Shown here piece by piece: positions 40,728 through 49,594 of a DNA stretch of 55,467 bases. The position numbers were made by a program, and so were the translations under genes. Source of the DNA: Lawsonibacter sp. GTDB taxonomy: Bacteria; Bacillota; Clostridia; Oscillospirales; Oscillospiraceae. How positions within the stretch are numbered: the first letter of the stretch is position 1; the number at the start of each line of letters is the position of its first letter. Where the stretch lies: contig JAHHSC010000002.1 of assembly GCA_020025455.1 (NCBI GenBank), positions 1 through 55,467 of the forward strand, read 5' to 3'. The notes under the pieces are model-generated. The model did no database searches, had not been told where the DNA came from, and saw only the letters and a list, made by a program, of their open reading frames with translations.

Positions 40728-42110
40728 TTAGAAGGGCATACCGGGCATTCCGCCGCCCATGCCGGGGAAGCCGCCCCGTTTGCCCATGAGCTTTCGCATG
40801 CCGCGGGGCATCTTGCCGGCGCCTGCAAACTGCTTGGTCATGGTCTGGAGCATTTCAAACTGCTTGAGCAGCCGGTTTACGTCCACCACCTGGGTGCCGG
40901 AGCCAGCGGCAATGCGCTTCTTCCGGCTGGAGTTGAGGACGCTGGGGTTTTCCCGCTCGTAGGGAGTCATGGATAGGATGATGGCCTCCATACGCTGGAG
41001 CAGCTTTTCATCCATGGTGGCCCCCTCCAAATCGGAGGCCTTGATGCCGGGGATCATACCGGCGATATCGGAGAGCGAACCCATATTCTTAATCTGGGCC
41101 ATCTGCTCGTAGAAATCGGTAAGGGTAAATTTATTCTTGCGGAGTTTCTCCTGAAGCTCGGCGGCCTTCTTCTGGTCAAAGGACTGCTCGGCTTTCTCGA
41201 TGAGGGAGAGCACATCGCCCATACCAAGGATACGGCTGGCCATGCGGTCAGGATGAAACACCTCAATCTGGTCCAGCTTCTCGCCCATACCCACAAATTT
41301 GATGGGCTTGCCGGTGACTGCCTTGATCGAGAGGGCGGCACCGCCTCGGGCATCGCCGTCCAGCTTGGTGAGCACCACGCCGTCAATGTCCAGCGCATCG
41401 TCAAAAGCCTTGGCGGCGTTGACGGCATCCTGACCGATCATAGCATCCACGACCAAAAGGATCTCGGTGGGTGCCACAGCGGCCTTGATGTTCTTCAGCT
41501 CGTCCATCAGCTCTTCGTCCACATGGAGACGGCCGGCAGTGTCAAGGAAAACCATATCGTTGCCGTGCTGTTTGGCGTGCTCAATGGCGGCCTTGGCAAT
41601 GTCCACCGGGTTGGTCTGTCCCATCTGAAAGACGGGGATATCCAGCTGCCTGCCAACCACTTCCAATTGCTCGATAGCGGCGGGGCGGTAGATATCACAG
41701 GCCGCCAGCAGAGGACGCTTGCCGTTTTTCTGCTTCATAAAACCAGCCAGCTTCGCGCCGTTGGTGGTTTTGCCCGCACCCTGTAAACCCACCATCATAA
41801 TGACCGTGGGGGGCTTGGAGGCGATGGTCAGCTTGGAACTGGAGCCGCCCATAAGCTCGGTCAGCTCCTGGTTGACGATCTTGATGATCATCTGGGCGGG
41901 GGAGAGAGCCTCCAGCACGTCAGCGCCTACGGCCTTCTCGGTGACCTGTGCAATAAACTGCTTGACCACCTTGTAGCTGACGTCGGCTTCCAGAAGGGCC
42001 AGGCGGATCTCACGCATGGCCTCCTTTACGTCGGCCTCAGACAGACGGCCCTTGCCCCGCAGCTTTTTAAACGCGGCGGACAGCTTTTCGGAAAGTCCTT
42101 CAAATGCCAT
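40728..42110 (-). CDS. ffh: Signal recognition particle protein Ffh
   Basis: A 460-residue SRP54 homologue that binds signal sequences on ribosomes and hands them to FtsY. The N domain begins FEGLSEKLSAAFKKLRGKG. The G domain has GLQGAGKTTNGAKLA (P-loop), DTAGRLHVDEELM, and TKLDGDARGGAALS. The methionine-rich M domain ends in GMGGGMPGMPF. It lies three bases behind ylxM, its usual partner. Confidence 0.98.
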   Translation of the reverse strand: MAFEGLSEKLSAAFKKLRGKGRLSEADVKEAMREIRLALLEADVSYKVVKQFIAQVTEKAVGADVLEALSPAQMIIKIVNQELTELMGGSSSKLTIASKPPTVIMMVGLQGAGKTTNGAKLAGFMKQKNGKRPLLAACDIYRPAAIEQLEVVGRQLDIPVFQMGQTNPVDIAKAAIEHAKQHGNDMVFLDTAGRLHVDEELMDELKNIKAAVAPTEILLVVDAMIGQDAVNAAKAFDDALDIDGVVLTKLDGDARGGAALSIKAVTGKPIKFVGMGEKLDQIEVFHPDRMASRILGMGDVLSLIEKAEQSFDQKKAAELQEKLRKNKFTLTDFYEQMAQIKNMGSLSDIAGMIPGIKASDLEGATMDEKLLQRMEAIILSMTPYERENPSVLNSSRKKRIAAGSGTQVVDVNRLLKQFEMLQTMTKQFAGAGKMPRGMRKLMGKRGGFPGMGGGMPGMPF

Positions 42111-42113
42111 AGG

Positions 42114-42479
42114 TTACTCCTTTAAAATGGAGTCGGCGGAGTCCACAATGCGGCGGGCCAGAAGCTCGGCCTCGTCATTATCGGCACGGGCGGCCATCAG
42201 GGCCAACGCTTCGGCGTCCTTGCGAACCTCCTGCAGTTTGGCATGTACGGTGTGGAACCGCTTGATGAGCCCGGTTTTCTCCTCCAGCTCTGTGAGGGTA
42301 GCTTCTGCACGAACGATCACGTCCCGGACACCCTGACGGGTGATGTCGTAATTTTCGGCAATCTCACCCAGAGACAGATCTTCGTTGTAGTAGAGGTCGT
42401 AAAATTCCTTCTGTCTGTCAGTGAGTACATCGCCGTAAAAATCGTACAGCATCGTCATACGGTAAGCTTGGTTTTTCAT
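42114..42479 (-). CDS. ylxM: YlxM family DNA-binding protein
   Basis: A 121-residue helix-turn-helix protein of the YlxM/p13 family, encoded just before ffh in Firmicutes and linked to the SRP pathway. The sigma-70 region 4-like HTH is visible as LSLGEIAENYDITRQGVRDVIVRAEATL (about 35-62). AGGAGGCCGTTATC precedes the ATG at 42479; the long upstream open frame passes through the promoter and is rejected. A palindrome spans its transcription start. Confidence 0.93.
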   Translation of the reverse strand: MKNQAYRMTMLYDFYGDVLTDRQKEFYDLYYNEDLSLGEIAENYDITRQGVRDVIVRAEATLTELEEKTGLIKRFHTVHAKLQEVRKDAEALALMAARADNDEAELLARRIVDSADSILKE

Positions 42480-42503
42480 GATAACGGCCTCCTGACATAA
42501 AAA

Positions 42504-42525
42504 TGTAAAGTTCATTAACTTTACA
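42504..42525 (-). promoter_or_regulatory. Palindromic operator at the ylxM transcription start
   Basis: TGTAAAGTT - CATT - AACTTTACA, perfect 9-bp arms. It starts about seven bases after the -10 box, so it covers the start site and early transcript. It could be a repressor site; autoregulation by the HTH protein YlxM is one possibility. It has no T-run. Confidence 0.55.
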
Positions 42526-42531
42526 ATCAGC

Positions 42532-42560
42532 ATGATACCATATTCACATCGGCTTGTCAA
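42532..42560 (-). promoter_or_regulatory. Sigma-A promoter of the ylxM-ffh-rpsP operon
   Basis: Minus strand perfect TTGACA (42560-42555), a 17-base spacer, TATCAT (42537-42532). The -35 box lies in a small palindrome GGCTTG-T-CAAGCC. Confidence 0.88.
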
Positions 42561-42701
42561 GCCAAAAACCTTAACACACAGAAAAAAGCTTTTGTATAGT
42601 TTACCTGAGTTGGGACAGAATGGAGTAGAACTGTGCCGCTTTTTCAGGCGGCCGAGAAGAGGGAGCACCGGACGGTTCCGGCTGAATTGGGCGGCTGCAC
42701 T

Positions 42702-42730
42702 TTACTTCCCCCGGTAAAGCGTGGTACAAT
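42702..42730 (+). promoter_or_regulatory. Promoter of ymfF-ymfH-lgt
   Basis: TTACTT (42702-42707), a 17-base spacer, TACAAT (42725-42730), 86 bases before ymfF. The divergent ylxM promoter lies 140 bases to the left; nothing else was recognised in this 337-base gap. Confidence 0.6.
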
Positions 42731-42816
42731 AATCAAAGACTTTTGGAATTTTTCGGTCCCAGTCCCATAAAAAGGGCCGGAACCAATGGCTATATTCCGA
42801 AGAAAGGAAACGAGAT

Positions 42817-44100
42817 ATGTTTCAAGTAACACGCAAGGAGTTATTTCCCGGTGTATGGCTGCGTGCCATTCACACAAATAAATTTAAGGGGTTCCAGATG
42901 ACTGTGACCTTGCTGGCACCGCTGGAGCGTGAGAACGCCGGAGCAAATGCCCTGGTGCCCTATGTGCTGCGCCGGGGCAGTGCGGCCCACCCGGATATGG
43001 AGTCTATGTCCGCTGCGCTGGACCAGCTCTACGGCGGCACGGTGGAACCCATCGTCCGCAAGAAAGGGGAGACGCAGTGCATCAGCATGATGGCCAGCTT
43101 TCTGGACGATACCTATGCGCTGGAGGGCGAGGCCATTCTGGAACCTGCCGCCAAGCTGCTGTGTGAGCTGCTGTTGTCTCCCAAGGTGGAACAGGGGGCC
43201 TTTGATCCCGACTATGTGTCCAGCGAGAAGGTGAACATGGCAAACCGTATCCGCAGCCAGATCAACGACAAGCGCTCCTACGCAGGCTGCCGCCTCACCC
43301 AGCTTATGTGCGAGGAGGAGGCCTATGGCGTAGATCGTCTGGGCGATCTGGCAAGTGTGGAGCGCATTACCCCGTCGTCCCTGTGGGAGCGGTATCAGGC
43401 GCTGTTGAAGGATTGCGCGGTGGAGGTCTACTTCTGTGGTTCTGCCCAGCCTGAGCGGGTGGAAAACGCCTTCCGTGAGGCACTTAGTGGTTTGCCCGTC
43501 AACGAGGAGCGCGTGGTGCCGGACTGTGACGTGCGCCTCACTGCCGCCCCCGAACCCCGCGTGGTAGAGGAGATCATGGATGTAACGCAGGGCAAGCTGG
43601 CAATGGGGTTCCGAACCGGCGGTATCACCTGCTGGGAGGAGGAGTACCCTGCCCTGGTGATGTGCAACGCCGTTTTCGGCGGTACCGCCATGTCCAAGCT
43701 CTTTATGAATGTGCGTGAGAAAATGTCGCTCTGCTACTATGCAAGCTCCTCCATGGAGAAACTAAAGGGCCTGATTGTGGTGTCCTCCGGCATTGAGTTT
43801 GACAAGTACCAGCAGGCCAAGGACGAAATCCTCCACCAGCTGGACAAGACCCGGAAGGGTGAGATTGAGGACTGGGAGCTGGAAGGTGCCCGCCGCATTA
43901 TGGTTGGAGCCTATCAGGCTGCACTGGATGATCCGTTCCGTCTGGAGGACTTTTGGCTGGGCCAGACAGTGGCCGGGCTGGAGGCCGGGCCGGACGAGGT
44001 GGCGGCCAGCTTTGAAACGGTCACCAGGGAGCAGGTGGCCAGGGCGGCACAGAAGCTGACCCTGGATACCATTTATTTTCTGAAAGGGAAGGAGGGCTGA
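42817..44100 (+). CDS. ymfF: M16 family peptidase-like protein YmfF (inactive subunit)
   Basis: A 427-residue M16 (insulinase/pitrilysin) family protein without the HxxEH zinc motif: the corresponding region reads ANALVPYVLRRGSAAHP, so it is the non-catalytic partner. The C-terminal half has the M16 substrate-binding pattern around MSKLFMNVREKMSLCYYASS. In Bacillus the ymfF-ymfH pair is linked to 5-aminopentanol modification of elongation factor P; the activity here is inferred. AAAGGAAACGAG precedes the ATG. ymfH follows after three bases. Confidence 0.92.
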   Translation: MFQVTRKELFPGVWLRAIHTNKFKGFQMTVTLLAPLERENAGANALVPYVLRRGSAAHPDMESMSAALDQLYGGTVEPIVRKKGETQCISMMASFLDDTYALEGEAILEPAAKLLCELLLSPKVEQGAFDPDYVSSEKVNMANRIRSQINDKRSYAGCRLTQLMCEEEAYGVDRLGDLASVERITPSSLWERYQALLKDCAVEVYFCGSAQPERVENAFREALSGLPVNEERVVPDCDVRLTAAPEPRVVEEIMDVTQGKLAMGFRTGGITCWEEEYPALVMCNAVFGGTAMSKLFMNVREKMSLCYYASSSMEKLKGLIVVSSGIEFDKYQQAKDEILHQLDKTRKGEIEDWELEGARRIMVGAYQAALDDPFRLEDFWLGQTVAGLEAGPDEVAASFETVTREQVARAAQKLTLDTIYFLKGKEG

Positions 44101-44103
44101 CCC

Positions 44104-45387
44104 GTGGAAAAAATCGAATTTGCTAAGGTAGGGGAGCAGATGTACCACGAGCAGCTGGAAAACGGCCTGAACGTGTTTGTGTTCCCCAAGGCAGACTTCC
44201 AGACGGGCTATGCCTTTTTTGCCACCAACTACGGCGGAATGGATATGCGCTTTTGTCTGAATGGGGAGTGGCATGATACACCTGCCGGTGTGGCCCACTA
44301 CCTGGAGCACAAGATGTTCGATACCAAGGAAGGAAATGCCCTTCAGGATCTGGCCGCCAACGGTGCAAGCCCCAACGCCTTCACGAGCAACGCCATCACG
44401 GGGTACTATTTCAGCTCCACCGAGAAGTTTGAGGAGAACCTCCGGATTCTGCTGTCCTTTGTGTCTGTTCCCTGGTTTACCAAGGAGAGTGTGGAAAAGG
44501 AGCGGGGCATCATTGGGCAGGAAATTGGGATGATCGAGGACGACCCCGACTGGAGGGTCATTACCAATCTGATGACCGCACTCTATGAGTACCACCCCAT
44601 TCGGGTGAATGTGGCAGGCAGCGTGGAGTCCATCTCCCACATCACCGCAGAAACCCTGTATGCCTGCCATAAAGCGTTTTATGATCCCGCGAACATGGTG
44701 CTGTGTGTGGCCGGCCCTGTGGAGCCGGAGCGCATCTGCCAGATAGCCAGGGAGATCCTGCCGGCCCAGGCTGGACCGGTGGCCATGAAGGACTATGGTG
44801 AGCGGGAGCACACAAACGTGGCCTGTTCGCTCATTGAGGAGTCCATGGAGGTGTCCGCCCCCATGTTCCAGCTGGGCTTCAAGGGGGATGCACCGGAGCG
44901 GGGCGAAAACTCCCTGCGCCAGGAGATGCTGGGGGATCTCGCAATGGAGGCCCTTCTGGGAGGCTCCAGCCCGCTGCACGCCAAACTCTATCAGGAGGGG
45001 CTCATCAATAAGAATTACTCCTACGGTTATGAGGGATACCCCGGCTGTTCCCACCTGGTGGTGGGCGGCGAGTCCAGGGACCCCAAGGCGATCCGTGAGG
45101 CAGTGGCCCAGGAGGCCAAACGCATCGGGGCAGAGGGAATCGACGACCAGCTGTGGGCGCGAATCAAAAAAGGCGCCTATGGGATGCAGGTCCGTCAGCT
45201 CAATTCCTTTGAAAATCTGTGTGTCAATCAGGCCCAGTCCTTCTTTGCTGGGACGGATTACTTGAAGTTCGCGGAACTGTTCAGTTCGATCACCAAGGAG
45301 GAAGCAGAGGACCTGATTTCCCGCTGGGTGGTGGAGGAGCGCACTGCACTGTCAGTGATCTGGCCAAAGGAGGTTCAAAACGCATGA
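44104..45387 (+). CDS. ymfH: M16 family zinc peptidase-like protein YmfH
   Basis: A 427-residue M16 peptidase with the inverted zinc motif HYLEH (in GVAHYLEHKMFD, about residue 60) and the third ligand region VEKERGIIGQEIGMIEDDP about 75 residues later, so it should bind zinc and be the catalytic subunit with YmfF. It starts with GTG after AAGGAGGG. The equal lengths of the pair are typical of heterodimeric M16 enzymes. Its stop overlaps lgt by four bases (ATGA). Confidence 0.93.
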   Translation: MEKIEFAKVGEQMYHEQLENGLNVFVFPKADFQTGYAFFATNYGGMDMRFCLNGEWHDTPAGVAHYLEHKMFDTKEGNALQDLAANGASPNAFTSNAITGYYFSSTEKFEENLRILLSFVSVPWFTKESVEKERGIIGQEIGMIEDDPDWRVITNLMTALYEYHPIRVNVAGSVESISHITAETLYACHKAFYDPANMVLCVAGPVEPERICQIAREILPAQAGPVAMKDYGEREHTNVACSLIEESMEVSAPMFQLGFKGDAPERGENSLRQEMLGDLAMEALLGGSSPLHAKLYQEGLINKNYSYGYEGYPGCSHLVVGGESRDPKAIREAVAQEAKRIGAEGIDDQLWARIKKGAYGMQVRQLNSFENLCVNQAQSFFAGTDYLKFAELFSSITKEEAEDLISRWVVEERTALSVIWPKEVQNA

Positions 45388-46349
45388 CAAATGTTGTCAC
45401 ATTCCCCGGCCTAGGTCTGGAATTCACCCTGAACCGGGTGGCCTTTGAGCTGTTCGGCCGCCCCATCTACTGGTATGGCATTATCATCGTGGCCGGTATG
45501 CTGCTGGCCGCTTATCTGTGCGGACGGTGGAGCGGGCGCTTCGGCTACACCGAGGACAACCTGCTGGACCTGCTGATTTTTGCCATTCCGGCGGCCCTCA
45601 TCTCCGTCCGGGCCTACTACGTCATCTTCAATCTGGATGCCTTCCGTCATGCGGACGGCAGCCTGGATTGGTCCCTGATCCTGAATTACAGCGACGGCGG
45701 TTTGGCGATCTACGGTGCGATTATCTCGTCGGTCATCGTTCTGCTGATTTACTGCAAGGTGAAAAAGTACAGCTTCCTGGCCTTTGCCGACCTGGGCGTA
45801 CACGGCCTGTTTTTGGGGCAGAGCATTGGCCGCTGGGGCAACTTTATGAATGTCGAGGCCTACGGCGGTCCTACTACCCTGCCCTGGCGGATGTGCTCTG
45901 AGTCCATCGCCAATGAGATGCTGCGAGCGGGCTATGTGGACGAGGCGGGGGCTATGGGAATCCTCACAGGAAACCTTGGCGTACATCCCACCTTCTTCTA
46001 TGAGTCCCTCTGGAATATGCTGGGTCTCGTCATGGTCTATCACCTGGGCAAGAAGCGCAGATATGATGGACAGTGTTTTCTGTTCTATCTGTTCTGGTAC
46101 GGCCTGGGCCGGTTCTGGATTGAGGGTCTGCGTACCGATAGCCTCTACTTCTTTGGCCTGGAACTGTTCGGAATCCCCCTGCGTACCTCCCAGATGGTGG
46201 CCGCCGTGTCCTGTGTTGTGGCCGGTATCCTCCTGATTGTGATGGGCAGACGGGCCAGAAATAACCCCAAGCCCCTCTATGTGGAGCAGGTGGAGGCCCG
46301 TAAGTCTGTCTTTATGGAAGAGGAGAACGATTCTGACAAGGCGGAATAA
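45384..46349 (+). CDS. lgt: Prolipoprotein diacylglyceryl transferase
   Basis: A 321-residue membrane enzyme that transfers diacylglyceryl from phosphatidylglycerol to the lipobox cysteine of prolipoproteins. The Lgt signature GRWGNFMNVEAYG is intact, preceded by GLFLGQSIGRWG, and HPTFFYESLWN lies in the fifth helix region. About seven membrane helices are visible. The ATG at 45384 follows AAAGGAGG; a longer frame inside ymfH is rejected. A charged C-terminal tail (about 300-321) is unremarkable. Confidence 0.96.
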   Translation: MTNVVTFPGLGLEFTLNRVAFELFGRPIYWYGIIIVAGMLLAAYLCGRWSGRFGYTEDNLLDLLIFAIPAALISVRAYYVIFNLDAFRHADGSLDWSLILNYSDGGLAIYGAIISSVIVLLIYCKVKKYSFLAFADLGVHGLFLGQSIGRWGNFMNVEAYGGPTTLPWRMCSESIANEMLRAGYVDEAGAMGILTGNLGVHPTFFYESLWNMLGLVMVYHLGKKRRYDGQCFLFYLFWYGLGRFWIEGLRTDSLYFFGLELFGIPLRTSQMVAAVSCVVAGILLIVMGRRARNNPKPLYVEQVEARKSVFMEEENDSDKAE

Positions 46350-46410
46350 GAACCCGGCAATTGCCCCTCAAAGAAAAGAGAACTGCTCCATACCAAACTG
46401 ATACGGACCA

Positions 46411-46452
46411 AAGCCCCCTGATGTAGGATCGCAAGCCTGCATCAGGGGGCTT
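46411..46452 (+). terminator. Hairpin after lgt
   Basis: Perfect 13-bp stem AAGCCCCCTGATG / CATCAGGGGGCTT with a 16-base loop, 62 bases after the lgt stop. No T-run follows (CGTGATAT), so termination is uncertain. Confidence 0.55.
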
Positions 46453-46572
46453 CGTGATATCTGAGCGAAACCGGATGCCCCCCGCTTTTCCGCCACGGAT
46501 GAAAAGCGGAGCGGGCAGTCCATAAACAAGGACAAGCCGCAGTATTCGTGGAATGAAAGGAGCGATTTCCAT

Positions 46573-46601
46573 GCATATGGCAAGCTAATTTGGCATAGAG
46601 T
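46573..46601 (+). promoter_or_regulatory. Predicted sigma-E promoter of spoIIIAA-AB
   Basis: GCATATG (46573-46579), a 14-base spacer, CATAGAGT (46594-46601). Compared with the known sigma-E consensus KMATATT-N14-CATACAHT it matches 6 of 7 and 6 of 8 positions. It lies 25 bases before spoIIIAA, and sigma-E control of spoIIIA is established in Bacillus. Confidence 0.6.
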
Positions 46602-46625
46602 GGAACGAAAGGCGGGTGGACAGGC

Positions 46626-47528
46626 ATGGAGGAACAGGACACGATCCAAAAAGCGATATCGGTACTACCGCCCAGGCTGCGCAGACAGATATGGGGATTA
46701 TCCAGACCGACCCTGGAGCGGATGGAGGAGGTACGGCTCCACGTGGGCAGACCCATGTCGGTACTGACGGATGGAACGGAGTTGGAGCTGACGGGCTCTC
46801 CGGTGACCGGGATGGAGCTGGAGCAGCTTCTGGAGCTGGCCAGCGGAGCATCGCTCCATACGGTGCTCAGCCAGCTGCGGCAGGGCTTCATTACGATAGA
46901 GGGCGGCCATCGGTTGGGTCTGTGCGGCCGGGTGGTGATGCGGGACGGGGAACTGATCAATCTGCGGCCTCTGTCCTCCGCCGCCCTGCGGATTGCCCGG
47001 CAGGTGAGAGGGGCGGCAGACCCAGTGATCGGTCCGCTGTGCCCGGACGGTGTGCTGGTGAACACGCTGATTCTGGCTCCCCCTGGGGCAGGAAAAACGA
47101 CCCTGCTCCGCGACCTCATTCGTCAGGTATCGGACGGACGCGGATGCCGTCCCCAGCGCGTAGCGCTGGCCGACGAGCGGGGGGAGGTAGCTGCCCTGTG
47201 GAACGGGGTCCCTCAGCTGGATGTGGGCAGACGCACGGATGTGCTGGAGGGCTGTTCTAAGGCCAGGGGTCTTATGCTGCTGCTCCGGGCTATGGGGCCT
47301 CAGGTGTTGGCGGTGGACGAAATCACAGCTAGGGAGGACGTGGATGCCATGCTGACAGCGGTTGGCTGCGGCGTGACCCTGCTGGCCACTGCCCACGGAC
47401 AGGACCGGGGGGATCTGGAACGGAGAAGCCTGTACCGGCCGCTGTTGGAGGAGCGGATTTTCAGGCGGCTGGTTTACATCGAGGGCGGCAAAACGGACCG
47501 CGCTTACCGGGTGGAGGTGCTGGAGTAA
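46626..47528 (+). CDS. spoIIIAA: Stage III sporulation protein AA (ATPase)
   Basis: A 300-residue SpoIIIAA, a secretion-type AAA ATPase made in the mother cell that energises the SpoIIIA-SpoIIQ channel between mother cell and forespore. Walker A is LAPPGAGKTTLLRDL (about 155-169), Walker B region VLAVDEITAREDVDAM, followed by TLLATAHGQD. The N-terminal IEGGHRLGLCGR segment is typical. The Shine-Dalgarno is weak. It overlaps spoIIIAB by one base. Confidence 0.96.
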   Translation: MEEQDTIQKAISVLPPRLRRQIWGLSRPTLERMEEVRLHVGRPMSVLTDGTELELTGSPVTGMELEQLLELASGASLHTVLSQLRQGFITIEGGHRLGLCGRVVMRDGELINLRPLSSAALRIARQVRGAADPVIGPLCPDGVLVNTLILAPPGAGKTTLLRDLIRQVSDGRGCRPQRVALADERGEVAALWNGVPQLDVGRRTDVLEGCSKARGLMLLLRAMGPQVLAVDEITAREDVDAMLTAVGCGVTLLATAHGQDRGDLERRSLYRPLLEERIFRRLVYIEGGKTDRAYRVEVLE

Positions 47529-48037
47529 TGATGAGGGCGTTGGGAGCGGTGCTGGTGGCCTTCGGCGGGGCCTGGATAGGGCTTCGGGCGGCAGAGGAGC
47601 TGCGGCGGCAGGAGCGGGCGCTGGAAGATATGGTTTCTGGGTTGGCCCTGCTGGAGCAGGAGCTTGAGCTGGGGGGACTGGCACTCGGCCCCATGTTTTG
47701 CACGCTGTCTAAACAAGTCAGCGGCCCGGCACGGGATCTATTTGCTGCCTGCGGCAGGGAGCTGTCCGGGACAGACCGCCCGGCGTTCCCGGTCATCTGG
47801 AGCAGGCTTGTGCAGAAACTGCCTGGGTTGAACCGGGAGGCCCGGCGTACCCTAAGTCTGCTGGGGGAGACTTTAGGCCGCTGCGACGGCAGGAGCCAGC
47901 AGCAGGCGGTAGCAGCCATTCGGAAGCAGCTGGAGGAGCTGCGCCGCAGAGCCGGGGAGGAGCGCCGAAGGCAGGGGCGTGTCTATCAGATTCTGGGCCT
48001 GACCGGAGGGGCGTTCCTCGTGATTATGCTGATGTAA
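47528..48037 (+). CDS. spoIIIAB: Stage III sporulation protein AB
   Basis: A 169-residue SpoIIIAB with an N-terminal hydrophobic helix (ALGAVLVAFGGAWIGLRAA), a largely helical middle (ELRRQERALEDMVSGLALLEQEL) and a C-terminal hydrophobic helix (GGAFLVIMLM), resembling GspF-like platform proteins. It starts in the spoIIIAA stop (TAATG). Normally spoIIIAC follows at once; here the reverse-strand gltS lies between them. Confidence 0.93.
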   Translation: MMRALGAVLVAFGGAWIGLRAAEELRRQERALEDMVSGLALLEQELELGGLALGPMFCTLSKQVSGPARDLFAACGRELSGTDRPAFPVIWSRLVQKLPGLNREARRTLSLLGETLGRCDGRSQQQAVAAIRKQLEELRRRAGEERRRQGRVYQILGLTGGAFLVIMLM

Positions 48038-48042
48038 TGAAA

Positions 48043-48075
48043 AAGCCGGAGCGGCCAAGTTGGCCGCTCCGGCTT
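48043..48075 (-). terminator. Terminator of gltS, inside the spoIIIA locus
   Basis: Perfect 15-bp stem AAGCCGGAGCGGCCA / TGGCCGCTCCGGCTT with a 3-base loop. A T-run follows only on the minus strand (TTTTTC), so it should end gltS; on the plus strand (GGCTTGATG) read-through from spoIIIAB seems possible. Confidence 0.85.
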
Positions 48076-48093
48076 GATGCGTTTGATGGGGCG

Positions 48094-49296
48094 TTACAAA
48101 ATGTTGACAAGGAAGGTCAGTACACTGCCATTGATAAAGTCGATGAACAGACTGCCGACCAGAGGCACAATGAAGAATGCGCGGGGGGCAGGGCCATAGA
48201 TGTTGGTGATAGCCTGCATATTGGCGATCGCGTTGGGGGTGGCACCCATACCGAAGCCGCAGGAGGCAGAAGCCATGACGGCAGCCTCGTAATCGCGTCC
48301 CATGACCCGGAAGGTAAAGAAGTATGCGAACAGAGCCATGAACACGGTCTGAATCAGCAGCATGACCACCATCGGTACGGCCAGAGAGGCCAGCTCCCAC
48401 AGCTTCAGGGACATGAGAGCCATAGACAGGAACAGGGACAGGCAGGCATTGCCCAGCATGGAGATCACGTTCTCCATGGTGTTGAAGTTGATGGAGGCGG
48501 CATCCGACATATTACGGATGACAGCGGCGGCCAGCATGGCACCAATGTAGGAGGGGAACTTGACACCGGTTTTCTCGATCAGGAGGGAAATAATACTGCC
48601 GATGCCGGCGGCCAGAAACAGCATGCAGAAGGCGCGGAACAGGTTGTCGGAGTCCAGATTGTCACTCAGATTTTCCTCGGAAAAGTCGTCCTTATAGCCG
48701 TGATCCGTAGTGACCACATCGGAGTGGAGGCCGTTCTTGTTGATGAGGGTCTTGGCCACAGGGCCGCCAATCAGACCGCCCATAACAAGACCAAAGGTAG
48801 CCGCGGCATTGGCCAGGGCGTCGGCACCGGCCAGGGCAAAGTCGGTCTCCAGCATGGGGCCAAAGGAGGAGGCGGTGCCATGACCGCCCACCATAGCAAT
48901 AGAGCCAACGCACAGGCCGAGCTTGGAGTCCAGACCGAACAGGTTGGCGGACAGAACACCAAGGAGGTCCTGACCCAAAACCAGCAGAGTCGCGACCACC
49001 ACAAAAATAATGACCTGAAGGCCGCCCTTTTTCAGCAGCTTCAGGCTGGCAGTGTAACCAACACTGGTAAAGAACAGGGTCTGAAAGACGGTACGCATCG
49101 TCTCGTCCATCTCGAAAAATAGAACGCCGGTGGTGTTTAGTACCAGAGCCAGCACGGCGAAGATGATGCCGCCGATTACGGGAGCCGGTATACAGTATTT
49201 CTGAAGCACACGGACGTGTTTTTTCAGCAGGTCGCCGACGCAGTAAACCACGACAGCCAAAGCTACGGTCTGGTAGAGATCTAAGTGTAGAGTCAA
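48094..49296 (-). CDS. gltS: Sodium/glutamate symporter GltS, inserted between spoIIIAB and spoIIIAC
   Basis: A 400-residue GltS, a Na+-coupled glutamate importer of about ten helices with two inverted repeats. Both re-entrant loop motifs are visible: AMVGGHGTASSFGPML in the first half and CGFGMGATPNAIANMQA in the second; YCIPAPVIGG near residue 35 is also typical. Translation appears to begin with TTG at 49296, since no ATG lies near the family N-terminus; AAAGGA is about 12 bases upstream. It has its own promoter (49343-49371) and terminator (48043-48075). It lies antisense within the spoIIIA cluster, which is very unusual. Confidence 0.95.
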   Translation of the reverse strand: MTLHLDLYQTVALAVVVYCVGDLLKKHVRVLQKYCIPAPVIGGIIFAVLALVLNTTGVLFFEMDETMRTVFQTLFFTSVGYTASLKLLKKGGLQVIIFVVVATLLVLGQDLLGVLSANLFGLDSKLGLCVGSIAMVGGHGTASSFGPMLETDFALAGADALANAAATFGLVMGGLIGGPVAKTLINKNGLHSDVVTTDHGYKDDFSEENLSDNLDSDNLFRAFCMLFLAAGIGSIISLLIEKTGVKFPSYIGAMLAAAVIRNMSDAASINFNTMENVISMLGNACLSLFLSMALMSLKLWELASLAVPMVVMLLIQTVFMALFAYFFTFRVMGRDYEAAVMASASCGFGMGATPNAIANMQAITNIYGPAPRAFFIVPLVGSLFIDFINGSVLTFLVNIL

Positions 49297-49342
49297 ATGG
49301 GGTCACAATCCTTTCTCATAAAACTGCCAGGGAACATAATTT

Positions 49343-49371
49343 ATTATACCATGTTTAAAAGGGCGAAGCAA
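49343..49371 (-). promoter_or_regulatory. Sigma-A promoter of gltS
   Basis: Minus strand TTGCTT (49371-49366), a 17-base spacer, perfect TATAAT (49348-49343). The remaining gap to spoIIIAC (to 49594) has a lone GCATATT (49406-49412) matching a sigma-E -35 box, but no -10 box at the right distance. Confidence 0.8.
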
Positions 49372-49594
49372 CGAGGTTTCCAGACGATCATGCTCAAAAT
49401 ATGGCGCATATTGACTTTAATACGGTAGAAAAGCAAAACAGTGCTGTGATAATAGATGATAAGCACGCTTCCACTCACAGCGGTGCTCGCAGAGAATAAT
49501 TCCGAACATCAGCCTGGCTGCGTGGGACAGCCTGTACTTTTTTTGATCGGACGAGCATAGGATAGGTCAGCGAATGAAGTTGGAGGTACGAAAG

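Noticed and set aside
42532..42717. 61-codon frame between ylxM and ymfF
   Set aside because: It covers the ylxM promoter and lacks a ribosome site.
49406..49434. Sigma-E promoter for spoIIIAC
   Set aside because: GCATATT matches the -35 box perfectly, but the bases 14-15 positions downstream do not resemble CATACAAT.
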